A model generated the notes under the pieces. The model did not search any database. It saw nothing but the letters and a program-made list of their open reading frames with translations, and was not told the DNA's origin. Made by a program: the position numbers and the translations under genes. Shown here piece by piece: positions 1 to 5,672 of a stretch of DNA of 9,474 nt. The stretch is from Aquirhabdus sp. (GTDB taxonomy: Bacteria > Pseudomonadota > Gammaproteobacteria > Pseudomonadales > Moraxellaceae): NCBI GenBank assembly GCA_030150595.1, contig JASLFQ010000304.1:1-9474 (forward strand). Direction: 5' to 3'. Positions within the stretch are counted from its first letter, which is position 1; every line of letters starts with the position of its first letter.

Positions 1-9
1 TAAAGGCAT

Positions 10-44
10 AAAAAAAGGCTCAAACCGTTATAGTTTAAGCCTTT
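10..44 (-). terminator. Rho-independent terminator of the tRNA-Leu transcript
   Basis: Read on the minus strand, a 12-bp stem (arms 33-44 and 14-25, one G-T wobble) closes a 7-base loop (26-32). The stem ends in AAA/TTT pairs and runs into a T-rich tail (T run complementary to 10-16). This is the classic intrinsic terminator shape, about 45 bases downstream of the mature tRNA 3' end. Between them is a small hairpin (TGCCA 58-62 / TGGCA 68-72) and a 7-base direct repeat CATATAG (51-57 and 71-77). These would lie in the 3' trailer removed during tRNA maturation. Confidence 0.8.
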
Positions 45-88
45 AAGGTTCATATAGTGCCATGTGTTGGCATATAGAATCATGTAAA

Positions 89-173
89 TGGTGGGGGCGA
101 AGAGACTCGAACTCTTACACCTTGCGGCGCCAGAACCTAAATCTGGTGCGTCTACCAATTTCGCCACGCCCCC
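89..173 (-). tRNA. tRNA-Leu (anticodon UAG)
   Basis: The minus strand gives an 85-base class II tRNA with encoded CCA (complement of 89-91). The 7-bp acceptor stem pairs GGGGGCG (complement of 167-173) with CGCCCCC (complement of 93-99). The D-arm region contains the usual AAATTGGTAGACGC stretch. The anticodon stem CCAGA/TCTGG encloses the loop TTTAGGT, so the anticodon is TAG, reading CUA and other CUN leucine codons. A long variable arm, typical of tRNA-Leu, precedes the GTTCGAGTC T-arm. It appears to be a single-gene transcript: an extended -10 element lies just upstream and a hairpin terminator just downstream. Flanking genes on the same strand are unrelated. Confidence 0.97.
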
Positions 174-183
174 AACGGCGCGT

Positions 184-192
184 ATGATAGCA
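184..192 (-). promoter_or_regulatory. Extended -10 promoter element for tRNA-Leu
   Basis: On the minus strand the sequence reads TGC followed by TATCAT, an extended -10 (TGn plus a 5-of-6 match to TATAAT). The expected start point would be near 177, leaving about 4 bases before the tRNA 5' end at 173. No good -35 hexamer sits 16-18 bases upstream, which fits an extended -10 promoter. Assigned by eye. Confidence 0.4.
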
Positions 193-260
193 AGATCAGA
201 ATCAACTAGATAGTACTAACACGAGTGTTTTAAACATTTTACGGTGAGGTCGTCTAAGAT

Positions 261-686
261 TTAATCGTTCGGCACGTCTTCATCTGGTGAAGGGGGCTTT
301 GTAATTGAAAGTTTGCCATCGGCAAGTTTGTAATGCTGCCCTTTGTGATCGAATTGATCATATAAATGGATAAAGATTGGATGCTTTCTTGCAAAGTCTC
401 CATATGGATGGCCGACTGGAAAGGGATGGGCTAGATGATCTTTGACTCGTTTTAATATCCAAGGATGTGCTTCAATCATTAAAGTGAGTTGAACTGCTTT
501 ACGGCCATAATGCTCTTGCCAGAGTCCTAGCTCGTATATCATGCGGCGGAACTGTTCAGAAAATTCATCAAAATCATTTGCACTGAAGCGAACTGTTCTT
601 GAAATTTTTTTGAAAAAGTACTGACCTGACTGCATGTCATTGGTTATAAAGTAGCGCTTATCTGCCGATTCTTTTTCAACGACCAC
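261..686 (-). CDS. Hypothetical protein, 141 aa
   Basis: I do not recognise this protein. It starts with GTG at 684-686, and that start is well supported: the minus strand carries AGGAG 6 bases before it, and no ATG lies nearby. The product has no signal peptide and no membrane segment. It is rich in aromatic, histidine and charged residues, including the stretches FFKK (25-28), HPWILKR and HPFPVGHPYGDFARKHP in the C-terminal half. It ends in an acidic, proline-containing tail (PPSPDEDVPND). That composition suggests a small soluble cytoplasmic protein. It lies 71 bases downstream of the dapD stop on the same strand, and I saw no clear terminator between them, so read-through from dapD is possible. 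No function is proposed. The ribosome binding site and sustained coding character make it likely to be a real gene. Confidence 0.8.
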   Translation of the reverse strand: MVVEKESADKRYFITNDMQSGQYFFKKISRTVRFSANDFDEFSEQFRRMIYELGLWQEHYGRKAVQLTLMIEAHPWILKRVKDHLAHPFPVGHPYGDFARKHPIFIHLYDQFDHKGQHYKLADGKLSITKPPSPDEDVPND

Positions 687-757
687 GACGAACTCCTAGT
701 GTTTATATCATAATAAAATTAGCAGTTACGTCGTAGTGTACTACATTATGAATCGTA

Positions 758-1582
758 TTAATCTACACGTAACAACTCATTTAAACCTGTTTTAGAACGT
801 GTTTGTGCATCAACTTTTTTGACGATTACCGCTGCATAGAGGCTATATTTTCCGTCAGCAGAAGGCAGGTTACCTGATACCACAACCGAACCTGCAGGAA
901 CACGACCGTAAGTCACTTCACCTGTTTCACGGTCATAAATCTTAGTGGATTGACCGATGTAAACACCCATCGAAATGACTGAACCTTCTTCAACGATCAC
1001 GCCTTCTACGATTTCAGAACGTGCACCGATGAAACAGTTGTCTTCAATAATCGTTGGGTTTGCTTGCAGCGGCTCAAGTACACCACCAATGCCAACACCG
1101 CCAGACAAATGTACGTTTTTACCGATCTGTGCACATGAACCGACGGTTGCCCATGTATCAACCATTGAGCCTTCATCAACATAAGCACCGATGTTGACGT
1201 ATGACGGCATCAAGATCACGTTACGAGCGATAAAACTGCCTTTACGTGCAGTTGCAGGAGGCACAACGCGAATACCTGCAGCTTGGAATTGTGCCTCATT
1301 CCAGTCAGCAAATTTTGTAGGAACTTTGTCGAAATATTGTAAGGAATCTCCGCCACTTAAAGGCACATTGTCATTCAAACGGAAGGATAACAAGACAGCT
1401 TTCTTGAGCCATTGATTCACTTGCCATGCGCCATTGATCTTTTCTGCAACTCGGAGTGAGCCATTGTCTAATCCTGCAAGTGCTTCAGCAACAGCATCGC
1501 GCACATCTTGCGGCGCATTTGTTGGTGAAAATTTCAGGCGATCTTCAAAAGCTTGTTCAATCAGGCTGGCGAGTTGAGTCAT
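758..1582 (-). CDS. dapD: 2,3,4,5-tetrahydropyridine-2,6-dicarboxylate N-succinyltransferase
   Basis: DapD transfers succinate from succinyl-CoA to tetrahydrodipicolinate, the committed step of the succinylase branch of diaminopimelate and lysine synthesis in the cytoplasm. The product is 274 aa with the chosen start, the same length as I recall for E. coli DapD. Near-identical blocks run throughout: ALRVAEKI-type and [11 protein letters not shown] in the N-terminal helical domain, [40 protein letters not shown] and [20 protein letters not shown] in the left-handed beta-helix of hexapeptide repeats (about residues 105-240), and the C-terminal VIVKKVDA and NELLR. The start at ATG 1580-1582 was preferred over an in-frame ATG 12 bases upstream, because it matches the family N-terminus (M-Q/T-QL) and has a weak GGA 7 bases before it. 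The upstream ATG has no ribosome binding site. The symporter gene upstream on the same strand is probably a separate unit. Confidence 0.97.
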   Translation of the reverse strand: MTQLASLIEQAFEDRLKFSPTNAPQDVRDAVAEALAGLDNGSLRVAEKINGAWQVNQWLKKAVLLSFRLNDNVPLSGGDSLQYFDKVPTKFADWNEAQFQAAGIRVVPPATARKGSFIARNVILMPSYVNIGAYVDEGSMVDTWATVGSCAQIGKNVHLSGGVGIGGVLEPLQANPTIIEDNCFIGARSEIVEGVIVEEGSVISMGVYIGQSTKIYDRETGEVTYGRVPAGSVVVSGNLPSADGKYSLYAAVIVKKVDAQTRSKTGLNELLRVD

Positions 1583-1619
1583 GGGAGATTCCATTTATTT
1601 TAAGGTGAAAAAAAGGACG

Positions 1620-1647
1620 ATCATAAATTTCGATGTTGCATGCGTAA
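1620..1647 (-). promoter_or_regulatory. Possible dapD promoter
   Basis: The minus strand has a good -10, TATGAT (complement of 1620-1625). A weak -35-like TTACGC (complement of 1642-1647) lies 16 bases upstream. A start near 1613 would give a leader of about 30 bases before the dapD ATG. The -35 is poor, so this rests mainly on the -10 and its position. Confidence 0.35.
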
Positions 1648-1694
1648 CGTAAGACGCAGAAGATAAAAGCAGTAGCGGATTGTAACGTAAAATG

Positions 1695-1729
1695 AGACGT
1701 GATGGCGAATGGAGATAGCTATCACGTCT
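1695..1729 (-). terminator. Inverted repeat, possible symporter-operon terminator
   Basis: Perfect 9-bp arms (AGACGTGAT at 1695-1703, ATCACGTCT at 1721-1729) enclose a 17-base loop that itself contains most of the palindrome GATAGCTATC (1714-1723). On the minus strand the second arm is followed by CATTTTACG, a short T run. On the plus strand it is followed by GAGTTTTTG. It lies 37 bases past the symporter stop and upstream of dapD, the expected place for a terminator. The loop is long and the T run weak, so an operator role cannot be excluded. Confidence 0.4.
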
Positions 1730-1765
1730 GAGTTTTTGCGGATAACCTGTAACAATAATCTATTT

Positions 1766-3307
1766 TTAAGCCTCGTAGTCAGCATTCATTGTTAAATCTG
1801 CGGAGGACTGCATTTTGGCAGCTCGGATGACTAGCGTAATGACTGAAGTCACAACGAGATTAATAATCAACGCATAGAGTGCAGAATAACCTGGAATGCT
1901 ATAACCATTTATTACCAAAGTATAAATCGGTTTAAATTGGACTGAATACGCCATCCAACTTCCAGAAACCATACCTACGATCCAACCGATGAGCAACGCG
2001 CGATGATCAAACCAACGTGTATATAACCCAATAAACACAGCTGGAAGCACCTGAATAATCCACACGCCGCCTAACAACTGCAAGTTAATCGCGTATTGCG
2101 TTGGAATAAATAGAACAAAAAGAAGTGCACCAAACTTAACAGCTAATGACACCAACTTGGCAATGCTGGTTTCTTGTTTTGGCGTTAAGGATGGATTAAT
2201 AAACTCTTTGTGAATATTCCGCGTATAAAGATTTGCTGATGCAATCGACATAATTGCGGCAGGAACCAATGCGCCAATGCCAATTGCGGCAAATGCGATA
2301 CCCACAAACCACGATGGAAAGCTGTGAATAAATAAAGCAGGAATCGCGAAATTATTACCGTATTGCGCAAAACCTTGAGCAAACTCAGGCATGTTTTTTA
2401 CGCCTGATGCGAAAGCCATGTAACCCAGAAGGGCAATTAAACCTAATAAAACAGAATAAGCAGGCAACAGAACCATATTTTTACGTAGAGTATTTACACC
2501 ACTGGATGAAAGTGTGGCTGTCATTGAATGTGGATAAAGAAATAGCGTAAGCGCTGAACCGAGTGCTAGTGTGAAATAGGCACTGTACTGGTTGAGGCTA
2601 TTGGCAGATGGTGCTTTGAGGAGGAGTTTTTCAGCTGGAATCGCATCAAATATTTTACCAAATCCACCTAATTGCATTGGAATAATAATAAATGCTGCAA
2701 TGATCGTGGCATAAATGAGAAGGTCTTTCACAACTGCAATCATTGCAGGTGCGCGTAAACCACTGGTATAGGTGTAAGCCGCTAAGATAACAAACGCGGC
2801 AATGAGTGGAATATCTCCAAATGTACCTGATGTATCAAAGCCCAATCCACCAATCACAACTTCAATACCAACAAGCTGCAAAGCGACATAAGGCATGGTT
2901 GCCAAAATGCCTGTGACAGCAATGGCTAATGCCAATAAAGGACTGTTATAGCGCGCACGAATAAAGTCAGCTGGCGTAATAAACCCATGTTTATGTGAGA
3001 CTGACCAAAGTCGTGGTAATACCAAAAATGCCAACGGATAAATCAAAATCGTATACGGAATACCAAAGAATCCAAAGGCGCCCATGCCAAAAAGTAGCGC
3101 TGGAACTGCAATAAACGTATAGGCCGTATATAAGTCACCACCCAATAAAAACCATGTAATCCATGTGCCGAAGCGACGTCCTGCCAATCCCCATTCATCA
3201 AGCGAATCCAGACTCGCTTGCTTCCAACGAGAAGCATAAAACCCTAAAATAGTCACGAATAAGAACAATGAAACAAAAACGACGGTTGCTGTAATATCCA
3301 ATTTCAT
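1766..3307 (-). CDS. Sodium:solute symporter (SSS) family, MctP-like, probable monocarboxylate uptake
   Basis: This 513-residue inner-membrane protein has the pattern of about 13 transmembrane helices of the SSS family (TC 2.A.21). Helix 1 begins at once (VVFVSLFLFVTILGFYASR), followed by the family segment DEWGLAGRRFGTWITWFLLGGDLYTAYTF (about 37-66), which contributes to the substrate and sodium pathway in characterised members. GFITPADFIRARYNS (about 107-121) and ALVPAAIMSIASANLYTRNI (about 341-360) are other strong family blocks. The overall character, plus the DUF3311 partner immediately upstream, resembles MctP-type carriers of rhizobia (lactate, pyruvate, other short monocarboxylates) more than PutP or PanF. 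Substrate is therefore inferred. In the helix-8 region one Ser of the usual Ser-Ser/Thr sodium pair appears to be Ile (MSI), so sodium coupling should not be assumed. The ATG at 3305-3307 has AGAGGA about 9 bases upstream, and the gene starts 2 bases after the DUF3311 stop, indicating translational coupling. Confidence 0.85.
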   Translation of the reverse strand: MKLDITATVVFVSLFLFVTILGFYASRWKQASLDSLDEWGLAGRRFGTWITWFLLGGDLYTAYTFIAVPALLFGMGAFGFFGIPYTILIYPLAFLVLPRLWSVSHKHGFITPADFIRARYNSPLLALAIAVTGILATMPYVALQLVGIEVVIGGLGFDTSGTFGDIPLIAAFVILAAYTYTSGLRAPAMIAVVKDLLIYATIIAAFIIIPMQLGGFGKIFDAIPAEKLLLKAPSANSLNQYSAYFTLALGSALTLFLYPHSMTATLSSSGVNTLRKNMVLLPAYSVLLGLIALLGYMAFASGVKNMPEFAQGFAQYGNNFAIPALFIHSFPSWFVGIAFAAIGIGALVPAAIMSIASANLYTRNIHKEFINPSLTPKQETSIAKLVSLAVKFGALLFVLFIPTQYAINLQLLGGVWIIQVLPAVFIGLYTRWFDHRALLIGWIVGMVSGSWMAYSVQFKPIYTLVINGYSIPGYSALYALIINLVVTSVITLVIRAAKMQSSADLTMNADYEA

Positions 3308-3309
3308 TA

Positions 3310-3555
3310 TTATTTTTCCTCTTTGCTGCTATCGTTTTTATCGTTGGCTTGAGCGACTTGGGCATGTGCTTTGTAGTAGACAATGCCAATGACAACCGCG
3401 GCTACGATAACTAAGAACATCTGATACCAGTAGAAGAAAGGAAAGCCAAACAGGCGCGGTTCAAGATGGTTATACGAAGGAACCCAGAGGGAAAGAATCC
3501 AAGGAACAACAAGTAGCCAATACCAGCGTTTGTTCGGTTTTTGTAGATTATCCAT
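3310..3555 (-). CDS. DUF3311-type small membrane protein, symporter partner
   Basis: The 81-residue product has two predicted transmembrane helices (about 11-27 and 38-61) joined by a short loop. It carries the DUF3311 signature: a WxLLVVPW start, VPSYN, a conserved GFPFFYWYQ stretch at 37-45, then a long hydrophobic helix. The C-terminal tail (62-81) is hydrophilic and charged, probably cytoplasmic. DUF3311 genes commonly sit directly upstream of SSS symporters, and that is the arrangement here (2-base gap). It is probably an accessory subunit or folding partner, as proposed for other small proteins paired with SSS carriers, but the mechanism is unknown. The ATG at 3553-3555 lacks a clear Shine-Dalgarno sequence. 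A possible -10, TAATAT, lies on the minus strand at 3586-3591, with no convincing -35. Confidence 0.8.
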   Translation of the reverse strand: MDNLQKPNKRWYWLLVVPWILSLWVPSYNHLEPRLFGFPFFYWYQMFLVIVAAVVIGIVYYKAHAQVAQANDKNDSSKEEK

Positions 3556-3640
3556 GATCTAAATACTGCAAAAAAGATTAGGTCAATATTAGAGTATTTT
3601 GCTCAAAAGTGCATAAAAGAAGAAATAACATTGGGACATT

Positions 3641-3710
3641 AGCTTATTTATTTTTAAGCGTTGCTCAATTCTCCCAAAACGGGATATACTGTTTGAAAAT
3701 TAAATAAGCT
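3641..3710. repeat. Inverted repeat bracketing the higBA promoter
   Basis: AGCTTATTTA at 3641-3650 is the exact reverse complement of TAAATAAGCT at 3701-3710. After one mismatch the match continues for four more pairs, giving 14 of 15 matched positions (3641-3655 with 3696-3710). The centre lies between the -35 and -10 of the higBA promoter, and the arms are about 60 bp apart, near six helical turns. This is a plausible pair of binding sites for the HigA antitoxin or HigBA complex. The link to HigA is inference. Confidence 0.6.
3661..3690 (+). promoter_or_regulatory. higBA promoter
   Basis: TTGCTC (3661-3666) and TATACT (3685-3690) form a good sigma-70 promoter with an 18-base spacer, the -10 matching 5 of 6. 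Transcription would start near 3697, inside the right arm of the flanking inverted repeat, giving a leader of about 22 bases before the higB ATG. A short palindrome, TCCC-N5-GGGA (3672-3684), lies in the spacer, where a bound repressor would block RNA polymerase. Confidence 0.65.
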
Positions 3711-3718
3711 GGTCATTT

Positions 3719-4027
3719 ATGCGGATTATTGCAAAGCGTTCACTGAAAAGATTTTGGGAGTTGGCTGGAAAAGAGGATTCTCAATCAGCGCTTGAAGCAT
3801 GGCATGAAGAAGTAAGTAAGGCGATTTGGCAAACACCGCATGATATTAAGCAACATATGCGAAGTGCCAGTATTTGTGGTAATAATCGAGTGGTATTTAA
3901 TATTGCAGGGAATAAATATCGCTTAGTGGTTGAAATGCAATATCAGGCTGGAATTGTGTGGGTAAAGTTCATTGGCGCTCATGCTGAATACGACAAAATT
4001 GATGTGGAGACAGTAAATGAATATTAA
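3719..4027 (+). CDS. higB: HigB-type toxin, mRNA interferase (type II toxin-antitoxin)
   Basis: The 102-residue product resembles the HigB/YgjN toxin family (Pfam HigB_toxin), members of the RelE superfamily that cut mRNA, usually at the ribosome, when free of antitoxin. Family-like features are the start MRIIAKRSLKRFWE, the tryptophan-bearing helix region (EAWHEEVSKAIW), the core NNRVVFNIAGNKYRLVVEM (about residues 54-72), and the C-terminal WVKFIGAHAEYDKID, where His and Tyr are expected near the active site. Length matches the family (about 95-105 aa). It is the first gene of a two-gene operon with the toxin-first order characteristic of hig loci. It overlaps higA by 11 bases, so translation is coupled. 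The ATG at 3719 has only a weak GGT upstream. That would favour antitoxin over toxin production, since higA has a much better ribosome binding site. The gene looks intact. Confidence 0.9.
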   Translation: MRIIAKRSLKRFWELAGKEDSQSALEAWHEEVSKAIWQTPHDIKQHMRSASICGNNRVVFNIAGNKYRLVVEMQYQAGIVWVKFIGAHAEYDKIDVETVNEY

Positions 4028-4376
4028 GCCGATTCGTAATGATGATGATTTAACTACTGCTTTTATACGGTTGGAATCTGTTTTTCAAGCAGAAGTAGGT
4101 ACGTCAGAAGCTGATGAAATGGAAGTGTTGGTCGCACTCATCGAAGCCTATGAAAATCGCCATTATCCAATTGAAGCGTCTGACCCTGTAGAAGCGATTA
4201 AGTTTCGGATGGAGCAGCAAGGATTAACACCAAAGGATTTAGAGCCTTTTATTGGGAAATCTGGGCGTGTATCTGAAGTTTTAAATCGTAAACGACCATT
4301 AAGCATTCGTATGGTGAAAAAGCTGCATGATGGTTTGCATATTCCATATGAAAGCTTAATGGCTGGAGTTGCTTGA
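4017..4376 (+). CDS. higA: HigA-type antitoxin, XRE-like helix-turn-helix regulator
   Basis: The 119-residue product pairs with HigB. The N-terminal half (about 1-55) includes the block common to this antitoxin branch, LVALIEAYENRHYPIEASDPVEAIKF. The C-terminal half (about 60-116) is a helix-turn-helix domain (EQQGLTPKDLEPFIGKSGRVSEVLNRKRPLSIRMVKKL). HigA antitoxins bind and neutralise the toxin and repress their own promoter through this domain. The ATG at 4017-4019 lies within the end of higB, with GGAG (4006-4009) 7 bases upstream, a much stronger site than that of higB. The stop codon ends at 4376, and the stop of the convergent lipA gene begins after a single base. No terminator is visible, so the transcript probably runs into lipA as antisense. 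Confidence 0.9.
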   Translation: MNIKPIRNDDDLTTAFIRLESVFQAEVGTSEADEMEVLVALIEAYENRHYPIEASDPVEAIKFRMEQQGLTPKDLEPFIGKSGRVSEVLNRKRPLSIRMVKKLHDGLHIPYESLMAGVA

Positions 4377-4377
4377 T

Positions 4378-5424
4378 TTACCCAACCATTTTTGCACTTC
4401 TTCTCACTGGTGGCACAGGTTCACCGCGATATTGACGATCGGCAAAATAGCTTGAACGCACCATCGGCGCAGCCCAAATATTTCTAAAACCTAATGCTTG
4501 TCCATGCGCCGTATAACGCTCGAACTCTTCTGGATGCACAAAACGCTCAACTGGCGCATGACTTTTTGAAGGCTGCAAATATTGCCCGATAGTAATGTAG
4601 TCCACGTCGTGTGCACGCAAATCATCGAGCAGTGCCAACACTTCTTCTTCAGTTTCACCTAATCCAACCATCAGGCCACATTTTGTTGGAATATCAGGAC
4701 AGACTTCTTTGAATTTCTTGAGTAGGTTCAATGAATGCTGATAATCTGAACCTGGGCGCATGGCTTTATATAGGCGTGGCACAGTTTCAATATTGTGATT
4801 AAACACATCTGGTGGACACTCTGCCATGATGCGTAGCGCGATATCCATACGACCACGGAAATCAGGAACTAGAATTTCAAGTAATGTATCTGGGCTGGTT
4901 TTACGGGTCTCAGTAATGCAATCCACAAAATGCTGTGCGCCGCCATCAAGCAAATCATCACGATCAACCGACGTAATCACTGCATATTTCAAACCTAAGC
5001 CTGAAATCGTTTCCGCCATGTGGCGTGGCTCTTCAGGATCAAGTGCATTTGGACGACCATGTGCCACATCACAAAATGGACAACGACGCGTACAAATATC
5101 ACCCATAATCATAAACGTAGCAGTACCACCACCAAAGCATTCAGCAAGGTTAGGGCAGGCTGCTTCTTCACAAACAGTATGTAATTTCTGTGCACGCAAG
5201 GTGTCTTTAATACGCTGCACTTCCGTAGGCGCAGTCATTTTTACGCGAATCCAATCAGGTTTACGCGGTAATTCTGTCGTCGGAATAATTTTGACTGGAA
5301 TACGTGCCATTTTTTCAGCGCCACGCAGCTTTTCGCCTTGGACCGCTTTTTGAGGAGTTGGACGAGGAGTATCGGTGCTCATCGCGTGGTTCATCGCGTT
5401 TGTTGCGAGAGTGGTCGTAGACAT
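4378..5424 (-). CDS. lipA: Lipoyl synthase (radical SAM)
   Basis: LipA inserts two sulfur atoms into protein-bound octanoyl groups, making the lipoyl cofactor of pyruvate and 2-oxoglutarate dehydrogenases and the glycine cleavage system. With the chosen start the product is 348 aa. It has the auxiliary-cluster cysteines ([12 protein letters not shown], Cys85, 90, 96), the radical-[11 protein letters not shown] motif (Cys111, 115, 118), [50 protein letters not shown] and the C-terminal RSSY, which holds the serine that ligates the auxiliary cluster. All key residues are present. The N-terminus is about 27 residues longer than E. coli LipA (321 aa), the extra part being Thr/Ser/Pro-rich. ATG 5422-5424 is preferred over the upstream in-frame TTG (5452-5454), which lies too close to the predicted start of transcription. 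AGAGG sits about 12 bases before the ATG, rather far, with a small GGC-AAA-GCC hairpin between. ATGs at codons 11 and 15 are also possible starts. Confidence 0.97.
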   Translation of the reverse strand: MSTTTLATNAMNHAMSTDTPRPTPQKAVQGEKLRGAEKMARIPVKIIPTTELPRKPDWIRVKMTAPTEVQRIKDTLRAQKLHTVCEEAACPNLAECFGGGTATFMIMGDICTRRCPFCDVAHGRPNALDPEEPRHMAETISGLGLKYAVITSVDRDDLLDGGAQHFVDCITETRKTSPDTLLEILVPDFRGRMDIALRIMAECPPDVFNHNIETVPRLYKAMRPGSDYQHSLNLLKKFKEVCPDIPTKCGLMVGLGETEEEVLALLDDLRAHDVDYITIGQYLQPSKSHAPVERFVHPEEFERYTAHGQALGFRNIWAAPMVRSSYFADRQYRGEPVPPVRRSAKMVG

Positions 5425-5473
5425 TGAAAGGCTTTGCCTCTGCTCATCAAGCAATATATGTTGTAGTGAGAGG

Positions 5474-5503
5474 ATTATAGGACAGAAGCGCGTAGCATGA
5501 CAT
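5474..5503 (-). promoter_or_regulatory. lipA promoter
   Basis: The minus strand carries a perfect TATAAT -10 (complement of 5474-5479). An 18-base spacer separates it from ATGTCA (complement of 5498-5503), a 4-of-6 match to TTGACA. Transcription would begin near 5467, giving a leader of about 43 bases before the lipA ATG at 5424. Two direct TGTGAT copies (plus strand 5503-5508 and 5511-5516) abut the upstream edge of the -35. Confidence 0.7.
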
Positions 5504-5523
5504 GTGATCGTGTGATTTTATTC

Positions 5524-5538
5524 TGATAATGATCATAA
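5524..5538. promoter_or_regulatory. Fur-box-like site between lipA and sthA
   Basis: The sequence TGATAATGATCATAA fits the 7-1-7 Fur model (TGATAAT-N-ATTATCA) at 12 of 14 positions. It is about 57-71 bases upstream of the predicted lipA start of transcription and also upstream of sthA. LipA carries two iron-sulfur clusters, so iron-dependent control would make sense, but AT-rich DNA yields such matches by chance. Confidence 0.3.
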
Positions 5539-5583
5539 AAAATCGTGATGTTGGTATACGGTGTTTTTTGTTTATTATTCATA

Positions 5584-5612
5584 TAGACAATAATGATTTA
5601 GAGTAATATAGC
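5584..5612 (+). promoter_or_regulatory. sthA promoter
   Basis: TAGACA (5584-5589, 5 of 6 to TTGACA) and TATAGC (5607-5612, 4 of 6 to TATAAT) are separated by exactly 17 bases. Transcription would start near 5619, with a leader of about 50 bases that contains the tandem 12-base repeat. Confidence 0.5.
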
Positions 5613-5631
5613 ACTCGGATTTAGGTCTTTT

Positions 5632-5655
5632 CGCTGATTTTAACGCTGATTTTAA
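5632..5655 (+). repeat. Tandem 12-base direct repeat in the sthA leader
   Basis: CGCTGATTTTAA occurs twice back to back (5632-5643 and 5644-5655) with no mismatch. It ends 5 bases before the first possible sthA ATG and lies inside the predicted untranslated leader. The role is unknown. It could be a slippage-generated duplication or a pair of binding sites. Confidence 0.8.
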
Positions 5656-5672
5656 CAAACATGAGAATTGTT

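Noticed and set aside
209..236. AACAC-TC-GTGTT palindrome between the hypothetical gene and tRNA-Leu as a terminator
   Set aside because: The loop is two bases, and on the minus strand, the direction of the upstream gene, no T run follows.
733..744. Palindrome GTAGTGTACTAC after dapD as a terminator
   Set aside because: The stem is only 5 bp with a 2-base loop, and no T run follows on the minus strand.
975..1415. Open frames on the plus strand opposite dapD
   Set aside because: They are the complement of conserved dapD codons and show no recognisable domains.
3558..3586. TTGACC-N17-TTTAGA as promoter of the DUF3311 gene on the minus strand
   Set aside because: The spacing is ideal, but transcription would start within or after the ATG at 3553-3555, so it could not supply this start codon.
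4826..5353. Long open frame of 175 codons on the plus strand opposite lipA
   Set aside because: It is antisense to a fully conserved lipA and its translation has no family character, with many Ser and Arg codons arising from the complement. No ribosome binding site was evident.
5425..5454. Extended lipA start at TTG 5452-5454
   Set aside because: It would lie about 13 bases from the predicted transcription start, with no ribosome binding site and a rare start codon.
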